Counted from the first letter of the stretch, positions 9,049 through 18,254 are shown. The stretch: 64,000 nucleotides of DNA from Spirosoma fluviale (GCA_945901025.1 CAMDJW010000009.1:49363-113362), one strand, 5' to 3'. Numbers and translations: made by a program. The notes: generated from the sequence alone by a model not told the origin.

Positions 9049-10437
9049 TTATTTGGAAGCAATCTCTTCGATTACCTGTATAATTTGTTGTGCAAGTGTA
9101 TTGGCTTCTTCCTCGCTAGGGGCCTCCGCGTAAATCCGAATAATGGGTTCGGTATTTGATTTTCTTAAATGTATCCAACGATCTGGAAAATCTATTTTTA
9201 CTCCATCGATCGTGTTAACCTGTTGGTCTTTATATTTCTCAGCCACGGTAGATAAGATTAAATCTACATTCAAATTGGCCGATAACTCGATTTTATTTTT
9301 TGAAATAACATACGAAGGGAAACTAGCTCGTAGTTCTGACGTTTTAATCCCTTTTTGTGCTAAATACGTCAGAAACAAACCAATCCCGACCAAAGCATCC
9401 CGACCATAATGTGACTCAGGAAAAATAACGCCTCCATTGCCTTCTCCTCCAATTACTGCCTGATGAGCCTTCATTTGATTGACGACATTCACCTCGCCAA
9501 CAGCCGCTGCAAAATAACTTCCCCCATGCTTTTCAGTCACATCGCGTAAAGCGCGCGTGGACGATAAATTAGATACTGTATTACCAGTACCTAATGACAA
9601 TATATAATCCGCTATTGCCACTAAGGTATATTCTTCTCCAAAAGGCGTACCGTCCTCCGATATAAAACACAAACGATCTACATCGGGGTCAACTACAATA
9701 CCTAGATCATAATTTCCTTCTTTCATTTTGGAAATCATGACCCCCAAATTCTCTGGCAATGGTTCTGGATTATGCGCAAAATGTCCCGTTGGTTCCCCAT
9801 AAATTACATCCACATGATTCACACCTAAGGCGCGCAAAAGATCTGGTACCACGATCCCTCCTGTGGAATTAACTGCATCCACCAATACTCGGAAATTTGC
9901 TTTTGAAATTTGATCTACATGGACTCCACGCAGACCTAAAACATGTTGAATATGTTGGTCTAAAAATGAATGATCCTCCTTATATTCGCCCAAATCATGT
10001 ACCTCAGCAAATGAAAAATCTTGATGATCAGCTATGGCCAACAGATCCTTTCCATCCGCATCCGATATAAATTCTCCTAAATGATTCAATAATTTAAGTG
10101 CATTCCATTGAGCTGGATTATGGCTTGCTGTGATGATAATTCCGCCGGCAGCATGCGTCCAGGGAACCGCTAGTTCAACGGTAGGAGTTGTGGACAAACC
10201 TATATCTAAGACGTCCCAACCTAAACCTATGAGCGTGTTGGCCACCAAGGATGAAACCATGGAACCTGAAATCCTAGCATCTCTACCTAAAACGATCGTG
10301 TTCGATGGATTCCCTACTCGCTTGAGCCAAGTGCCATAAGCGGCAGCAAAAGTAACTACGTCGATGGGACTGAGGCCTTCGCCGGGTTTACCTCCGATGG
10401 TACCTCGGATACCTGAAATTGATTTAATTAAAGCCAA
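9049..10437 (-). CDS. glmM: Phosphoglucosamine mutase-type phosphohexomutase
   Basis: Alpha-D-phosphohexomutase of 462 aa. Members interconvert glucosamine-6-P and glucosamine-1-P for peptidoglycan/LPS precursors. Visible motifs: active-site phosphoserine loop TASHNPAQWNALK (Ser105), metal-binding DPDVDRLCF (about 250), sugar-binding GEGNGGVIFP (about 335) and the C-terminal phosphate loop RKSNTEPIIRIYAEA (about 430-445). N-terminal SISGIRGTIGG is the usual family opening. The Bacteroidota copy is normally annotated as GlmM, though phosphomannomutase activity cannot be excluded from motifs. Confidence 0.88.
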   Translation of the reverse strand: MALIKSISGIRGTIGGKPGEGLSPIDVVTFAAAYGTWLKRVGNPSNTIVLGRDARISGSMVSSLVANTLIGLGWDVLDIGLSTTPTVELAVPWTHAAGGIIITASHNPAQWNALKLLNHLGEFISDADGKDLLAIADHQDFSFAEVHDLGEYKEDHSFLDQHIQHVLGLRGVHVDQISKANFRVLVDAVNSTGGIVVPDLLRALGVNHVDVIYGEPTGHFAHNPEPLPENLGVMISKMKEGNYDLGIVVDPDVDRLCFISEDGTPFGEEYTLVAIADYILSLGTGNTVSNLSSTRALRDVTEKHGGSYFAAAVGEVNVVNQMKAHQAVIGGEGNGGVIFPESHYGRDALVGIGLFLTYLAQKGIKTSELRASFPSYVISKNKIELSANLNVDLILSTVAEKYKDQQVNTIDGVKIDFPDRWIHLRKSNTEPIIRIYAEAPSEEEANTLAQQIIQVIEEIASK

Positions 10438-10481
10438 TGGTTAAAAATTTTATTTTACAAATTTCGAATTTTAAAATTACG

Positions 10482-10489
10482 CAAAAATA
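10482..10489 (-). promoter_or_regulatory. Putative -7 element for glmM
   Basis: On the minus strand this reads TATTTTTG, an exact TAnnTTTG match about 45 nt before the glmM start. No TTG is present at the expected -33 position. Confidence 0.35.
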
Positions 10490-10541
10490 CTTATTTCCTT
10501 TCTGAGAAAATATCCTTATTTTTAGAGGCATTTTCAAACCT

Positions 10542-11543
10542 ATGTATATGAATTCCAATCGGCTTAAAGAGATCTTAAGTCAAATACAAAAAATCAAGAT
10601 CGCAGTTATCGGTGATTTTGCCGTTGATTTTTACTTTCAAGAAAATACGTTAACGAAAGAATTCTCGGTGGAGACTGGAAAAAACGTTTTTTGGGGGTAT
10701 CAACCCAAAGGGTATTTAGGAGGTGCGGGAAACGTGACTAAAAATTTGTCTGTATTAGGAGCGAAGGCCTTTGCCTTTGGGGCGATAGGACTAGACTTAT
10801 TTGGCAGAGAAATGCAATTCCAATGTAAATCATTAGCGATAGACACCTCGCATTTATTGCCCTTTTCAGATATCGATACGCCGACCTACTCGAAACCGAT
10901 GTGGGCTGACGTCGAATTAAATCGCATTGATTTTGGTACTCAGAATAAGCAATTCCAACTAAAATCTGAGGCATTAATTCAACATTTAGAAACTGATATA
11001 GCCTCGTATGATTGGGTAGTTGTGAATGAACAATTTCAAAATCCTTTATTAAACAAGGCTAGTATAAAAAAGCTGCAAAAGCTCATTAATCAGCATCACA
11101 AAAGTTCATTGGCCGATCTTCGTAATTTAGGGGATGAAGCCACTGAAATCCCATTAAAAGTTAATGAATCTGAATTGGCAGCCATTTTGAAATTAAGTCC
11201 AAAGCAGTTGGCTTTAGATGAAACATTAATTGCCATCATTAAAAACTGGGTTTCCCAACGAAAAACAGGGGCCTTAGTTACCTTAGGTGAGCGGGGATTA
11301 ATCTACGCAAGCCCGACGGAGTTTCATTGGCAACCTGGCATTAAACCCACAGGAGAGATTGACACCGTGGGGGCTGGTGATATGGTTGTCGCAGCGTATT
11401 CAGCAGCGAAAGCCACCGGAGCGAGTACCGCCGAATGCTGTGAATTTGCTAATTTATGTGCCCACATATCCATCCATAAAATTGGGGAAACGGGTGCTGC
11501 CAGTCCAGAAGAAATTGAAAAATTAAACCTTACATTTTTATGA
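10542..11543 (+). CDS. PfkB/ribokinase-family sugar kinase (RfaE1-like)
   Basis: 333 aa. It opens with KIAVIGDFAVDFYF, has the PfkB glycine signature GGAGNVTKNLSVLGA (about residues 66-80) and the anion-hole/catalytic motif DTVGAGDMVVAAYSA (about 277-291, catalytic Asp in GAGD). The layout resembles heptose-7-phosphate kinase (RfaE1/HldE domain 1) and related Bacteroidota sugar kinases. The substrate is undetermined. An alternative start is the ATG at 10548. The stop overlaps the start of the AGE epimerase by 4 bp, so the two enzymes are translationally coupled and probably act on the same sugar. rfaE2 is found separately at 42877. Confidence 0.85.
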   Translation: MYMNSNRLKEILSQIQKIKIAVIGDFAVDFYFQENTLTKEFSVETGKNVFWGYQPKGYLGGAGNVTKNLSVLGAKAFAFGAIGLDLFGREMQFQCKSLAIDTSHLLPFSDIDTPTYSKPMWADVELNRIDFGTQNKQFQLKSEALIQHLETDIASYDWVVVNEQFQNPLLNKASIKKLQKLINQHHKSSLADLRNLGDEATEIPLKVNESELAAILKLSPKQLALDETLIAIIKNWVSQRKTGALVTLGERGLIYASPTEFHWQPGIKPTGEIDTVGAGDMVVAAYSAAKATGASTAECCEFANLCAHISIHKIGETGAASPEEIEKLNLTFL

Positions 11544-12808
11544 ACAAAGAAGAATTAAAATCACTTCGTGACGAAATCAAACAGTATACGGAAGCCCATT
11601 TGTTGCCTTTTTGGTCCACAAGAACCATGGATAAAACCTATGGCGGATTCATAACACATTACAATGAATTTGGGGAAGATTCTGGACAAGATGAAAAGTC
11701 ATTGATCGCCCAATCTAGATCTGTTTTTACGTATTCTCAGGCATACCGACATGGATTTGGGGGACCTATCATGAAAGAAATGGCCGAACATGGAGTAAGG
11801 TTCATGTTAGACAAAATGTGGGATCATGAAAATGAAGGGTTTTACTGGATGATGAATCGTAAAGGGGAAGCGACCAACCGACAAAAAATCGGGTATGGCC
11901 ATAGCTTTGCCATTTATAGCCTTAGTGAATATACGTTGGCCACTGGAGATCCAGTAGGTCTAGAATATGCGGAAAAGTGTTTTGATTTATTGCAAAAATA
12001 TGCCGTAGATACCAATTTGGGAGGCTATTGGGAATTCTTTTCTGAGGATTGGAAGTTGATGGGACCGGGCGCTCCTGGAGGTGATCGAAAAACCCTTGAC
12101 GTGCACATGCACCTGATGGAAGCTTTCACCACTCTGTATGAAGCCAGTGGCAAAGAATTACATCGTAGAAAACTAAAAGAGTCCATTGACATATTAATTC
12201 AAAAAGTCATGCATTCGGAAACGGGGACAGGAATCCCGCAGTTTTGGGCTGACTGGTCCGTCGCGCCACAGATTAAATTTGATATTGTGTGGGGTTGGGA
12301 TCGATTTGCTGAGGGAGGTCAAAAAGCTTCGGCCACCGACAATACCTCGTATGGACACAACTCAGAATTTGGTTGGCTATTAATGCACGCCTTGAAAGTG
12401 GGCGGTTTTTCAATCGAAGATTACAGAGTCAATTTAGAAAAGGCATTCTATCATTCCATGAATTATGGAGTGGATTGGGAGTTTGGGGGTGTTTATGTGG
12501 AAGGATCACATGAAGGAGTTGTGTATGATAAAGAGAAAGAATTTTGGCAACAGGCTGAAATGTTAATTGGCATGCTCGATGCCTATTTGCTTACTGGAGA
12601 TGAAAAATTCTTAGCGGCACATAAGCAAGTGCATCGCTTTGTTTTTGACAAGATGATTAATTTTAACACAGGAGAATGGTGGCCATTATTGACCCGTGAG
12701 GGAGAGCCTATCTGGCGACACATGGCGACTTCTTGGAAAATAAATTACCATAATGTGAGATCCATGATTTTGAGTTATGAAAAACTAGACGCTATTATCG
12801 CATCATAA
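11540..12808 (+). CDS. AGE-family epimerase/isomerase
   Basis: 422-aa (alpha/alpha)6-barrel enzyme of the N-acylglucosamine 2-epimerase superfamily, which includes cellobiose 2-epimerase and mannose isomerase. Visible family segments: WSTRTMDKTYGGF near the N-terminus, QSRSVFTYSQAYRHG, GYGHSFAIYSLSEY (a conserved His), LDVHMHLMEAFTTLYE (conserved HxH), DNTSYGHNSEFGWLL and FWQQAEMLIGMLDAYL. The C-terminus has WPLLTREGEPIWRHMATSWKINYHNVRS with the second catalytic His. These fit the two-histidine mechanism. ATGA overlap with the PfkB kinase suggests epimerisation and phosphorylation in one route. Exact substrate unknown. Confidence 0.87.
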   Translation: MNKEELKSLRDEIKQYTEAHLLPFWSTRTMDKTYGGFITHYNEFGEDSGQDEKSLIAQSRSVFTYSQAYRHGFGGPIMKEMAEHGVRFMLDKMWDHENEGFYWMMNRKGEATNRQKIGYGHSFAIYSLSEYTLATGDPVGLEYAEKCFDLLQKYAVDTNLGGYWEFFSEDWKLMGPGAPGGDRKTLDVHMHLMEAFTTLYEASGKELHRRKLKESIDILIQKVMHSETGTGIPQFWADWSVAPQIKFDIVWGWDRFAEGGQKASATDNTSYGHNSEFGWLLMHALKVGGFSIEDYRVNLEKAFYHSMNYGVDWEFGGVYVEGSHEGVVYDKEKEFWQQAEMLIGMLDAYLLTGDEKFLAAHKQVHRFVFDKMINFNTGEWWPLLTREGEPIWRHMATSWKINYHNVRSMILSYEKLDAIIAS

Positions 12809-12810
12809 AA

Positions 12811-13647
12811 ATGAAAATACTTATCTCTTTTGCCTTGTTCTTGTGCGTGACTAATTCATTAATGGCTCAAAAAATGAGTCAACCAAACGAATTAGTTGGT
12901 ATACTAAAGCAATATTTTGAATCAAGTACTTCATCTGGATCCAAGGCAAAACAAGCACAAAGAGCATTCGCCATCAAATCAGATTCGCTATTCATCTACT
13001 TTTATGATCCGGAGGATTTATTTACCAAAGGGGAATATCGGGATACTAATGCGATCCCACTGGGCCAATTAGAAAAAGTGGTGGTGGTGTCAGGCCGAAG
13101 CGCAGAAGGTGTGGCGGGCGTAGGAATTCAATTTATTCCTAGGTTTATAGAACCTTCAATAGCTAAACCAAGAAGTGACAATAATGGAGCAGTGGGAGAA
13201 GTGAGTGCACAAAATTTATCACAGGTAGCGGCTGGAACTTTGAATCAAAAAATGGCTGGCCAAGTTGCTGGGGTCACCGTAGGAAATGATAATTCCCCAG
13301 GCGGAGCAGCGATGGTACGTATTAGAGGATTTGGTTCTATCAATGCCAATAGCCCTTTGTATGTGGTTGACGGGGTGCCCATCACCAACCTTAACACCAT
13401 TAATCCCAATGATATCGAATCAGTTAATGTATTAAAGGATCCGTCGACAACAGCCATTTACGGGGTGCGCGGTGCGAATGGAGTGGTATTAATCAAAACA
13501 AAAACGGGTGGGTCAACCACGTTTAAAATTCCGGATGAAATCTTACATCAAAAACCATTGCCCTATACATTATGGGTGTATGGTAAAAAAGCAAAAGAGT
13601 TTAAAAATCAAGGGATCGGGGAAAAGATTCTGGAGCTTTTGAAATAA
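12811..13647 (+). CDS. Free-standing SusC/RagA-type plug-domain protein
   Basis: 278 aa. Signal peptide MKILISFALFLCVTNSLMAQ. Residues ~130-230 are a clear TonB-receptor plug as in SusC/RagA proteins: LNQKMAGQVAGVTV, a GGAAMVRIRGFGSINANS-type strand, PLYVVDGVPI, then DIESVNVLKDPSTTAIYGVRGANGVVLIKTK. A normal SusC continues for a further 700-900 residues of beta-barrel. Here the protein ends about 50 residues after the plug, so no barrel can be present and no susD gene follows. The N-terminal ~120 residues match nothing I know. It starts 2 bp after the epimerase stop and is probably in the same operon. Could be a degraded receptor or a stand-alone regulatory/adaptor plug. Confidence 0.8.
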   Translation: MKILISFALFLCVTNSLMAQKMSQPNELVGILKQYFESSTSSGSKAKQAQRAFAIKSDSLFIYFYDPEDLFTKGEYRDTNAIPLGQLEKVVVVSGRSAEGVAGVGIQFIPRFIEPSIAKPRSDNNGAVGEVSAQNLSQVAAGTLNQKMAGQVAGVTVGNDNSPGGAAMVRIRGFGSINANSPLYVVDGVPITNLNTINPNDIESVNVLKDPSTTAIYGVRGANGVVLIKTKTGGSTTFKIPDEILHQKPLPYTLWVYGKKAKEFKNQGIGEKILELLK

Positions 13648-13658
13648 ATCAGATACAT

Positions 13659-14837
13659 ATGATTCCCAATTTATCCAATTTTATTTCTAGGTTTAATCAA
13701 TATATTCAGCATATAACATCCTCGAATCTTGGCACTTTAATTTTAAGTCTATCTATTTATCTACTTTTTTCTAGTATCTATTTCCCAGAATCTGTCTTCA
13801 AAAAGCTAAACAAATCCTTTAGTCAAAATGAAATCTTCATTCAAGATTTTGTCAATCATAAAATTGATCATCCATTAGAAGCTACAAAAAACAAAGATGA
13901 AGGGGATCATTTCATGAAAAGAGAATTAAGGATAAGTCCTTATTTTGTTGGCAAGATATTTCATTTAAACGCCTTAAAACTTTTTTACCTACAATCACTC
14001 TCTTTAATTGCCTTTATTTGGCTTTTTTTTAACACCGTTAAAAAGCTGATGCAGAACGATGCTAGCATCGCATTTTGGTCGGTTCTAGCTATGTTATTTA
14101 CCTACGTAGGACATTCATTTAATTACGACACCCTATTTTATGATTCATTTGCCTATTTAGGGCTCATGCTCTCAATTTATTTTTATGACAAAAAAGTATC
14201 TGTCTTATTTTTAGTTTTTAGCTTTTTCGTGGATGAAAGAGCCGTAATTCCATCGTTGGCTCTACCTATTTATTTCATCTTAAATAAATATAATCTTTCA
14301 AAAATTCCTAAGAAATTAATTGATGTATTTAGGTTACTTATTTTTAAAAATAAAAGTTTCTATTTTGTGGCCTTAAGCATCAGCGTGTATGTTATTATAA
14401 GAACAATCCTATATGTACAATTCAACTTAAAGACACCCGTAGGATCAAATTCAGGAGTAACCATTGGATTTGCATTGAGGCATGGAGCCAACATGATTTT
14501 TGCCATCTATTATGCATTGAAAATATTTTTTATTTTCCCAATGGTAGCTATCGGCACATTGACTGTTAAAAAGCATTATTGGTTAGCTATATCACTTTTC
14601 TTAATTTTTGTTGCCTGTTTAATGGTTTCGACTAGTGTTGACGACGTGACTAGGAGTATGTCATTTTCATTCATTTTGATTTTCATTACATTTAAGTTAG
14701 CAGATAAATTCAATGAAATAAGACCCATGAAACATCTAATTTATTTGATGTTCATCATACATTTGATCACACCCACCTATACATTACTGTTGAATTTAAT
14801 TCCCATCGAGCCTTGGCGATGGGTGAAACTTTTTTAA
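13659..14837 (+). CDS. Multi-pass integral membrane protein, unknown
   Basis: 392 aa with roughly ten hydrophobic segments (e.g. near residues 25-42, 105-128, 138-158, 165-180, 186-205, 232-252, 280-305, 312-330, 340-355, 362-380). The loop after helix 1 is Lys-rich, and FFVDERAVIPSLALPIY is a notable charged motif in a membrane context, reminiscent of GT-C style polytopic enzymes, but I cannot name a family. Base composition is more AT-rich than its neighbours. Eleven bp separate it from the plug gene and 90 bp from the T9SS esterase, so it may belong to either unit. Confidence 0.65.
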   Translation: MIPNLSNFISRFNQYIQHITSSNLGTLILSLSIYLLFSSIYFPESVFKKLNKSFSQNEIFIQDFVNHKIDHPLEATKNKDEGDHFMKRELRISPYFVGKIFHLNALKLFYLQSLSLIAFIWLFFNTVKKLMQNDASIAFWSVLAMLFTYVGHSFNYDTLFYDSFAYLGLMLSIYFYDKKVSVLFLVFSFFVDERAVIPSLALPIYFILNKYNLSKIPKKLIDVFRLLIFKNKSFYFVALSISVYVIIRTILYVQFNLKTPVGSNSGVTIGFALRHGANMIFAIYYALKIFFIFPMVAIGTLTVKKHYWLAISLFLIFVACLMVSTSVDDVTRSMSFSFILIFITFKLADKFNEIRPMKHLIYLMFIIHLITPTYTLLLNLIPIEPWRWVKLF

Positions 14838-14927
14838 ATTATTGCTATATATCACCCTTAAAAAAGTTTAGTATATAGAAATTTGTGAATATCCACTATT
14901 TTTACAAAAAGATATCTAGACACCTCT

Positions 14928-17123
14928 ATGAATTGCTCTTATTTTAAAAATAGTTTTTGGGTTTTTATTTTACTGTTCAGCATAAATCTATTAGGACAAA
15001 CAAGCATTATTTATCCTCATAATCGCCAAATATTTCAAAGGAATTCTCAAAATGAAGCCTCAGTATCATTGCTAGGGAAATGCAACCAGGACTTAGATTT
15101 GATTCAATACAAGTTTGAGCCTGTGAAAAAGGGCCAAGGTACTTTAATTGACTGGACATCATTGAATACGGCTCCACTAGGTGGTTATTTTCAAGAAAAT
15201 GTGTTAGTTAAAGGGGGTTGGTATACCTTGAAAATAAGAACTTATAAAAATGCTAAATTAGTTGACTCAACCTCCTTGCAAAGAGTTGGCGTAGGCGAAA
15301 ACTTCATCATAGCTGGACAATCAAATGCACAGGGTTCCGCTAGAAATACTGATTTAAGTAGTGGAGCAAAAGATGATCGAGTGAATGTCGCTAACTTTTA
15401 CAATTATTATGCATTTTACAATAGTTCTACCACGAACAAAAAAATTGGTGAACTCAATACTGACTTCCCATTCACAGAGTTTTCAAAACTAGATTCTCAG
15501 GCGACCATTGGACCCATGGGATTGTCTAATTATTACTGGCCAAGGCTTGGAGACATGTTAACGGAAAAATACAATGTACCGGTGAGTTTCATTAATGCGG
15601 CATGGCTGGGCACTAAAATGCGCAATTGGTACGAATCATCTCAAACTAACCCGAAACCATCTCAAAACCCATTTAATCCTGATTTGTATTATACGGCTGG
15701 TTATCCATTTATAAATTTAAAAAGGTCCGTTGAACTATATGGTTTCAAAAATGGGGTTAGAGCCATCTTATGGCATCAAGGAGAAACTGATTCATTCACT
15801 TTTAAGAATGATACCGAAGAAACAAAAAAAGCAGAAGCCACAAAATACAAAAATCAACTCATTGACGTAATAAAAAACTTAAGAAATCAAACGGGCATTG
15901 AAGTGCCTTGGTTGGTCGCTGAAATTTCATATGCAGCTGGCAGAGTAGATGGCGTTTGTACATCCAACTACTGGGACAATAATTTCATACAAGCTCAGAG
16001 GGAAGTTGTTACGTCAAGTGATTTGCCCCAAGTATTCAGTGGGCCGAATACGGACAATGTAGAAATACCTCGAAAAAACGATGAAATTGCCGCATGTGTT
16101 CACTTTTCTCCCGCAGCCTATGGGGAGTTAGCTACTCTTTGGTCCGATAAAATAAATGCCGCAATCAGTGGAAATATCAAAGCAATAGCAGCCAAAGAAT
16201 TTCCTAAATTGTCACTTTTATGTGATCTGAATAATCAAACAACGGCTAAACTTACATCCACTGTATTCACCAAAATAAAATGGTTTAACGAGAACAAATT
16301 AATCGATAGCTCATTCACCTTAAATAAAATTAATTCTGGTAAATACACCGTTCGACTTGAAGACGCGAAAGGAAATCAATATACGATTCCAGAATTCCAA
16401 ATGTTAACATTACCTCAGCCGGCAAAACCTACTATACAGAATACCGGAGATACTTTATTTTGTGCAGGAAAGAGCGTTGAACTAAAAGCCCTAGGAAGTG
16501 CTAATATGAAATTCACATGGAGTACTGGCGCTCAAAGTTCAAATATAACAGTCAATGAATCCGGCACATTTAAGGTGTTAGGAACCAATGAGTTTAATTG
16601 CAAAACATTCTTTTCAAATGCCATTCAAACGAAAGTATTTGACAACCCAGCCGCTCCAGTCATCACGCAAGAAAGTCCATATTTCTTAAATGTCAAAACA
16701 AAAACGGAGGGGGAAATCAAATATGCTTGGGAACTCAATGGGACTTCACTAAGTGAAATCACATCAAATCTGAGAGTTAAAGAAGCGGGGAAATATTCGA
16801 CAACTGCATTCAAAAAGTATTCAAATACGCTGACCTGCGTATCTCCAAAAGTGGAGTTCAACTATGTGCTTCCTGAAGATTTCGGTTTAACAGTATATCC
16901 AAATCCTGCTAGCAATTTAATTTTAATTCAATCAAAATCATCCTTGAGTGGTGCTGTAATCAAATTGTATAGTCAGGATGGAAAGCTACTATTGGATTCT
17001 AATGTCAATCAAGATGGGACAGCACAGTTGAACGTAGGCTTAATTAATCAAGGACCTTATAAAATATTAGTCAAAACGACTGACGGAATGATTTATCAAA
17101 AGAATATCGCAATCATTCGATAA
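14928..17123 (+). CDS. Secreted SGNH/sialate O-acetylesterase-like protein with T9SS sorting domain
   Basis: 731 aa. Signal peptide ending near LLGQ (residue 24). Residues ~125-410 are an SGNH/SASA-type esterase: block I FIIAGQSNAQGSA (nucleophile Ser132), WHQGETD (282-288, oxyanion/Asp-type block) and CVHFSPAAYGELATLW with the catalytic His392. Such enzymes remove O-acetyl groups from sugars (sialate or hemicellulose acetyl esters). Residues ~430-640 look like tandem Ig-like modules with single Cys pairs. The last ~80 residues (LTVYPNPASNLILIQ ... GPYKILVKTTDG) form a type A T9SS C-terminal sorting domain, predicting export and cell-surface attachment or release. A second SGNH-like gene lies at 18347. 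Confidence 0.86.
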   Translation: MNCSYFKNSFWVFILLFSINLLGQTSIIYPHNRQIFQRNSQNEASVSLLGKCNQDLDLIQYKFEPVKKGQGTLIDWTSLNTAPLGGYFQENVLVKGGWYTLKIRTYKNAKLVDSTSLQRVGVGENFIIAGQSNAQGSARNTDLSSGAKDDRVNVANFYNYYAFYNSSTTNKKIGELNTDFPFTEFSKLDSQATIGPMGLSNYYWPRLGDMLTEKYNVPVSFINAAWLGTKMRNWYESSQTNPKPSQNPFNPDLYYTAGYPFINLKRSVELYGFKNGVRAILWHQGETDSFTFKNDTEETKKAEATKYKNQLIDVIKNLRNQTGIEVPWLVAEISYAAGRVDGVCTSNYWDNNFIQAQREVVTSSDLPQVFSGPNTDNVEIPRKNDEIAACVHFSPAAYGELATLWSDKINAAISGNIKAIAAKEFPKLSLLCDLNNQTTAKLTSTVFTKIKWFNENKLIDSSFTLNKINSGKYTVRLEDAKGNQYTIPEFQMLTLPQPAKPTIQNTGDTLFCAGKSVELKALGSANMKFTWSTGAQSSNITVNESGTFKVLGTNEFNCKTFFSNAIQTKVFDNPAAPVITQESPYFLNVKTKTEGEIKYAWELNGTSLSEITSNLRVKEAGKYSTTAFKKYSNTLTCVSPKVEFNYVLPEDFGLTVYPNPASNLILIQSKSSLSGAVIKLYSQDGKLLLDSNVNQDGTAQLNVGLINQGPYKILVKTTDGMIYQKNIAIIR

Positions 17124-17138
17124 ATAAATTCAAAAATA

Positions 17139-17169
17139 AAAAAGCCCCAAATAATGTTTGGGGCTTTTT
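17139..17169. terminator. Bidirectional intrinsic terminator
   Basis: Perfect 13-bp stem AAAAAGCCCCAAA / TTTGGGGCTTTTT with a 5-nt loop (17152-17156). It is flanked by A/T runs on both sides. It can stop transcripts of the esterase gene (+) and of the tRNA-Gln gene (-). Confidence 0.9.
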
Positions 17170-17170
17170 G

Positions 17171-17241
17171 TTGACCTACTAGGATTCGAACCTAGAAAAC
17201 CAGAACCAAAAACTGGTGTGTTACCTTTACACCATAGGTCA
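17171..17241 (-). tRNA. tRNA-Gln (anticodon TTG)
   Basis: The minus strand folds as a standard cloverleaf of 71 nt. The acceptor stem TGACCTA/TAGGTCA is a perfect 7 bp with discriminator A. The D-arm is GTGTAAAGGTAACAC, the anticodon arm is CCAGT-TTTTGGT-TCTGG with TTG at loop positions 34-36, the variable loop has 4 nt, and the T-arm is CTAGG-TTCGAAT-CCTAG. The 3' CCA is not encoded. gatC and gltX at 53474-55443 fit charging through Glu-tRNA(Gln) amidation. Confidence 0.96.
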
Positions 17242-17251
17242 ATCTTAATAG

Positions 17252-17275
17252 AGTGCAAAATTAAGCGCTTGCACT
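17252..17275. repeat. Short inverted repeat between tRNA-Gln and fabD
   Basis: AGTGCAA (17252-17258) and TTGCACT (17269-17275) are perfect 7-bp arms around a 10-nt loop containing AGCGC. There is no following T-run, so it is not a classical terminator. A second AAGCGCT lies about 60 bp further on. Confidence 0.4.
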
Positions 17276-17369
17276 GTAATTATCAAACATTGATTCAAAA
17301 TAATTGAATTATTTCTCTAGAATTAGGTTCAAGCGCTGAAAATCAAGCTATTAATTTTAATTTTTCCAA

Positions 17370-18254
17370 TTAACTAATCAGTTCCATAGAAGACACTATT
17401 GCCTCCGCATTGATTTTTCTTACTAAGCCCTGTAAAACTTTACCTGGTCCACATTCTATAAATTCAGATACCCCAGCCGAAACCATTGCTTCGATGGATT
17501 GAGTCCATCGAACCGGGCCGGTCAATTGAGCAATTAAATTAGCCTTGATTTCAACTTCATTTTGGGATGCTTTTGCGTTTACATTCTGAAATATAGGACA
17601 AACAGGGCGATCAATTTTAGCCGCTTCAATAGCAGCAGCTAACTCTAATCGGGCCGGCTCCATAAAAGGGGAATGGAAGGCGCCGCCTACAGGCAATAAC
17701 AACACTCTTTTTGCACCTACTTCTTTTAATTTTTCTCCGGCAAGTTCTATCCCTTTGATACTACCCGAGATGACCACTTGGCCAGGACAGTTAAAATTAG
17801 CGGCAACCACTTCGCCATTAAATTCAGCACAAACTTTTTCAATTTGTTCATCACTTAAGCCTAAAACGGCAGCCATCGTGCTGACTTCGATTTCACATGC
17901 TTTTTGCATGGCTAATGCACGCTTGGAAACTAGAGATAAACCATCTTGCCAACTTAATCCTCCAGAGGCTACTAAAGCGGAAAATTCGCCCAGAGAATGG
18001 CCTGCCACCATATCTGGTTTGAAATTGGTACCTAATTTTGCAATTAAAATTGAATGCAAATAAATAGCCGGTTGGGTCACTTTCGTTTGCTTAAGCTCAT
18101 CTTCAGAACCATAAAACATAATGTCGGAAAGAGGAAAACCCAGAAGTTCATCTGCCTCAGAAAATATTTCCCTTGCAAACGAATAGGTTTCAAATAAATC
18201 TTTCCCCATTCCGGGAAATTGTGATCCTTGACCAGGAAAAATATATGCCTTCAT
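17370..18254 (-). CDS. fabD: Malonyl-CoA:ACP transacylase
   Basis: Transfers malonyl from CoA to ACP to feed fatty-acid elongation. The 294-aa protein opens with MKAYIFPGQGSQFPGMG. It has the nucleophile elbow GHSLGEF (Ser87), the Arg-containing SKRALAMQKAC region near residue 115, the catalytic His in GGAFHSPFM (about 198) and the C-terminal ECGPGKVLQGLVRK. This is a complete, normal-length FabD. It is monocistronic here, with its ACP and KAS II partners about 10 kb away. Confidence 0.96.
   Translation of the reverse strand: MKAYIFPGQGSQFPGMGKDLFETYSFAREIFSEADELLGFPLSDIMFYGSEDELKQTKVTQPAIYLHSILIAKLGTNFKPDMVAGHSLGEFSALVASGGLSWQDGLSLVSKRALAMQKACEIEVSTMAAVLGLSDEQIEKVCAEFNGEVVAANFNCPGQVVISGSIKGIELAGEKLKEVGAKRVLLLPVGGAFHSPFMEPARLELAAAIEAAKIDRPVCPIFQNVNAKASQNEVEIKANLIAQLTGPVRWTQSIEAMVSAGVSEFIECGPGKVLQGLVRKINAEAIVSSMELIS

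Noticed and set aside
12811..13647. Full SusC receptor with frameshift
   Set aside because: After the stop at 13647 the next gene is a polytopic membrane protein starting 11 bp later and no barrel-like strands occur in any frame downstream, so a simple frameshift does not explain the truncation.
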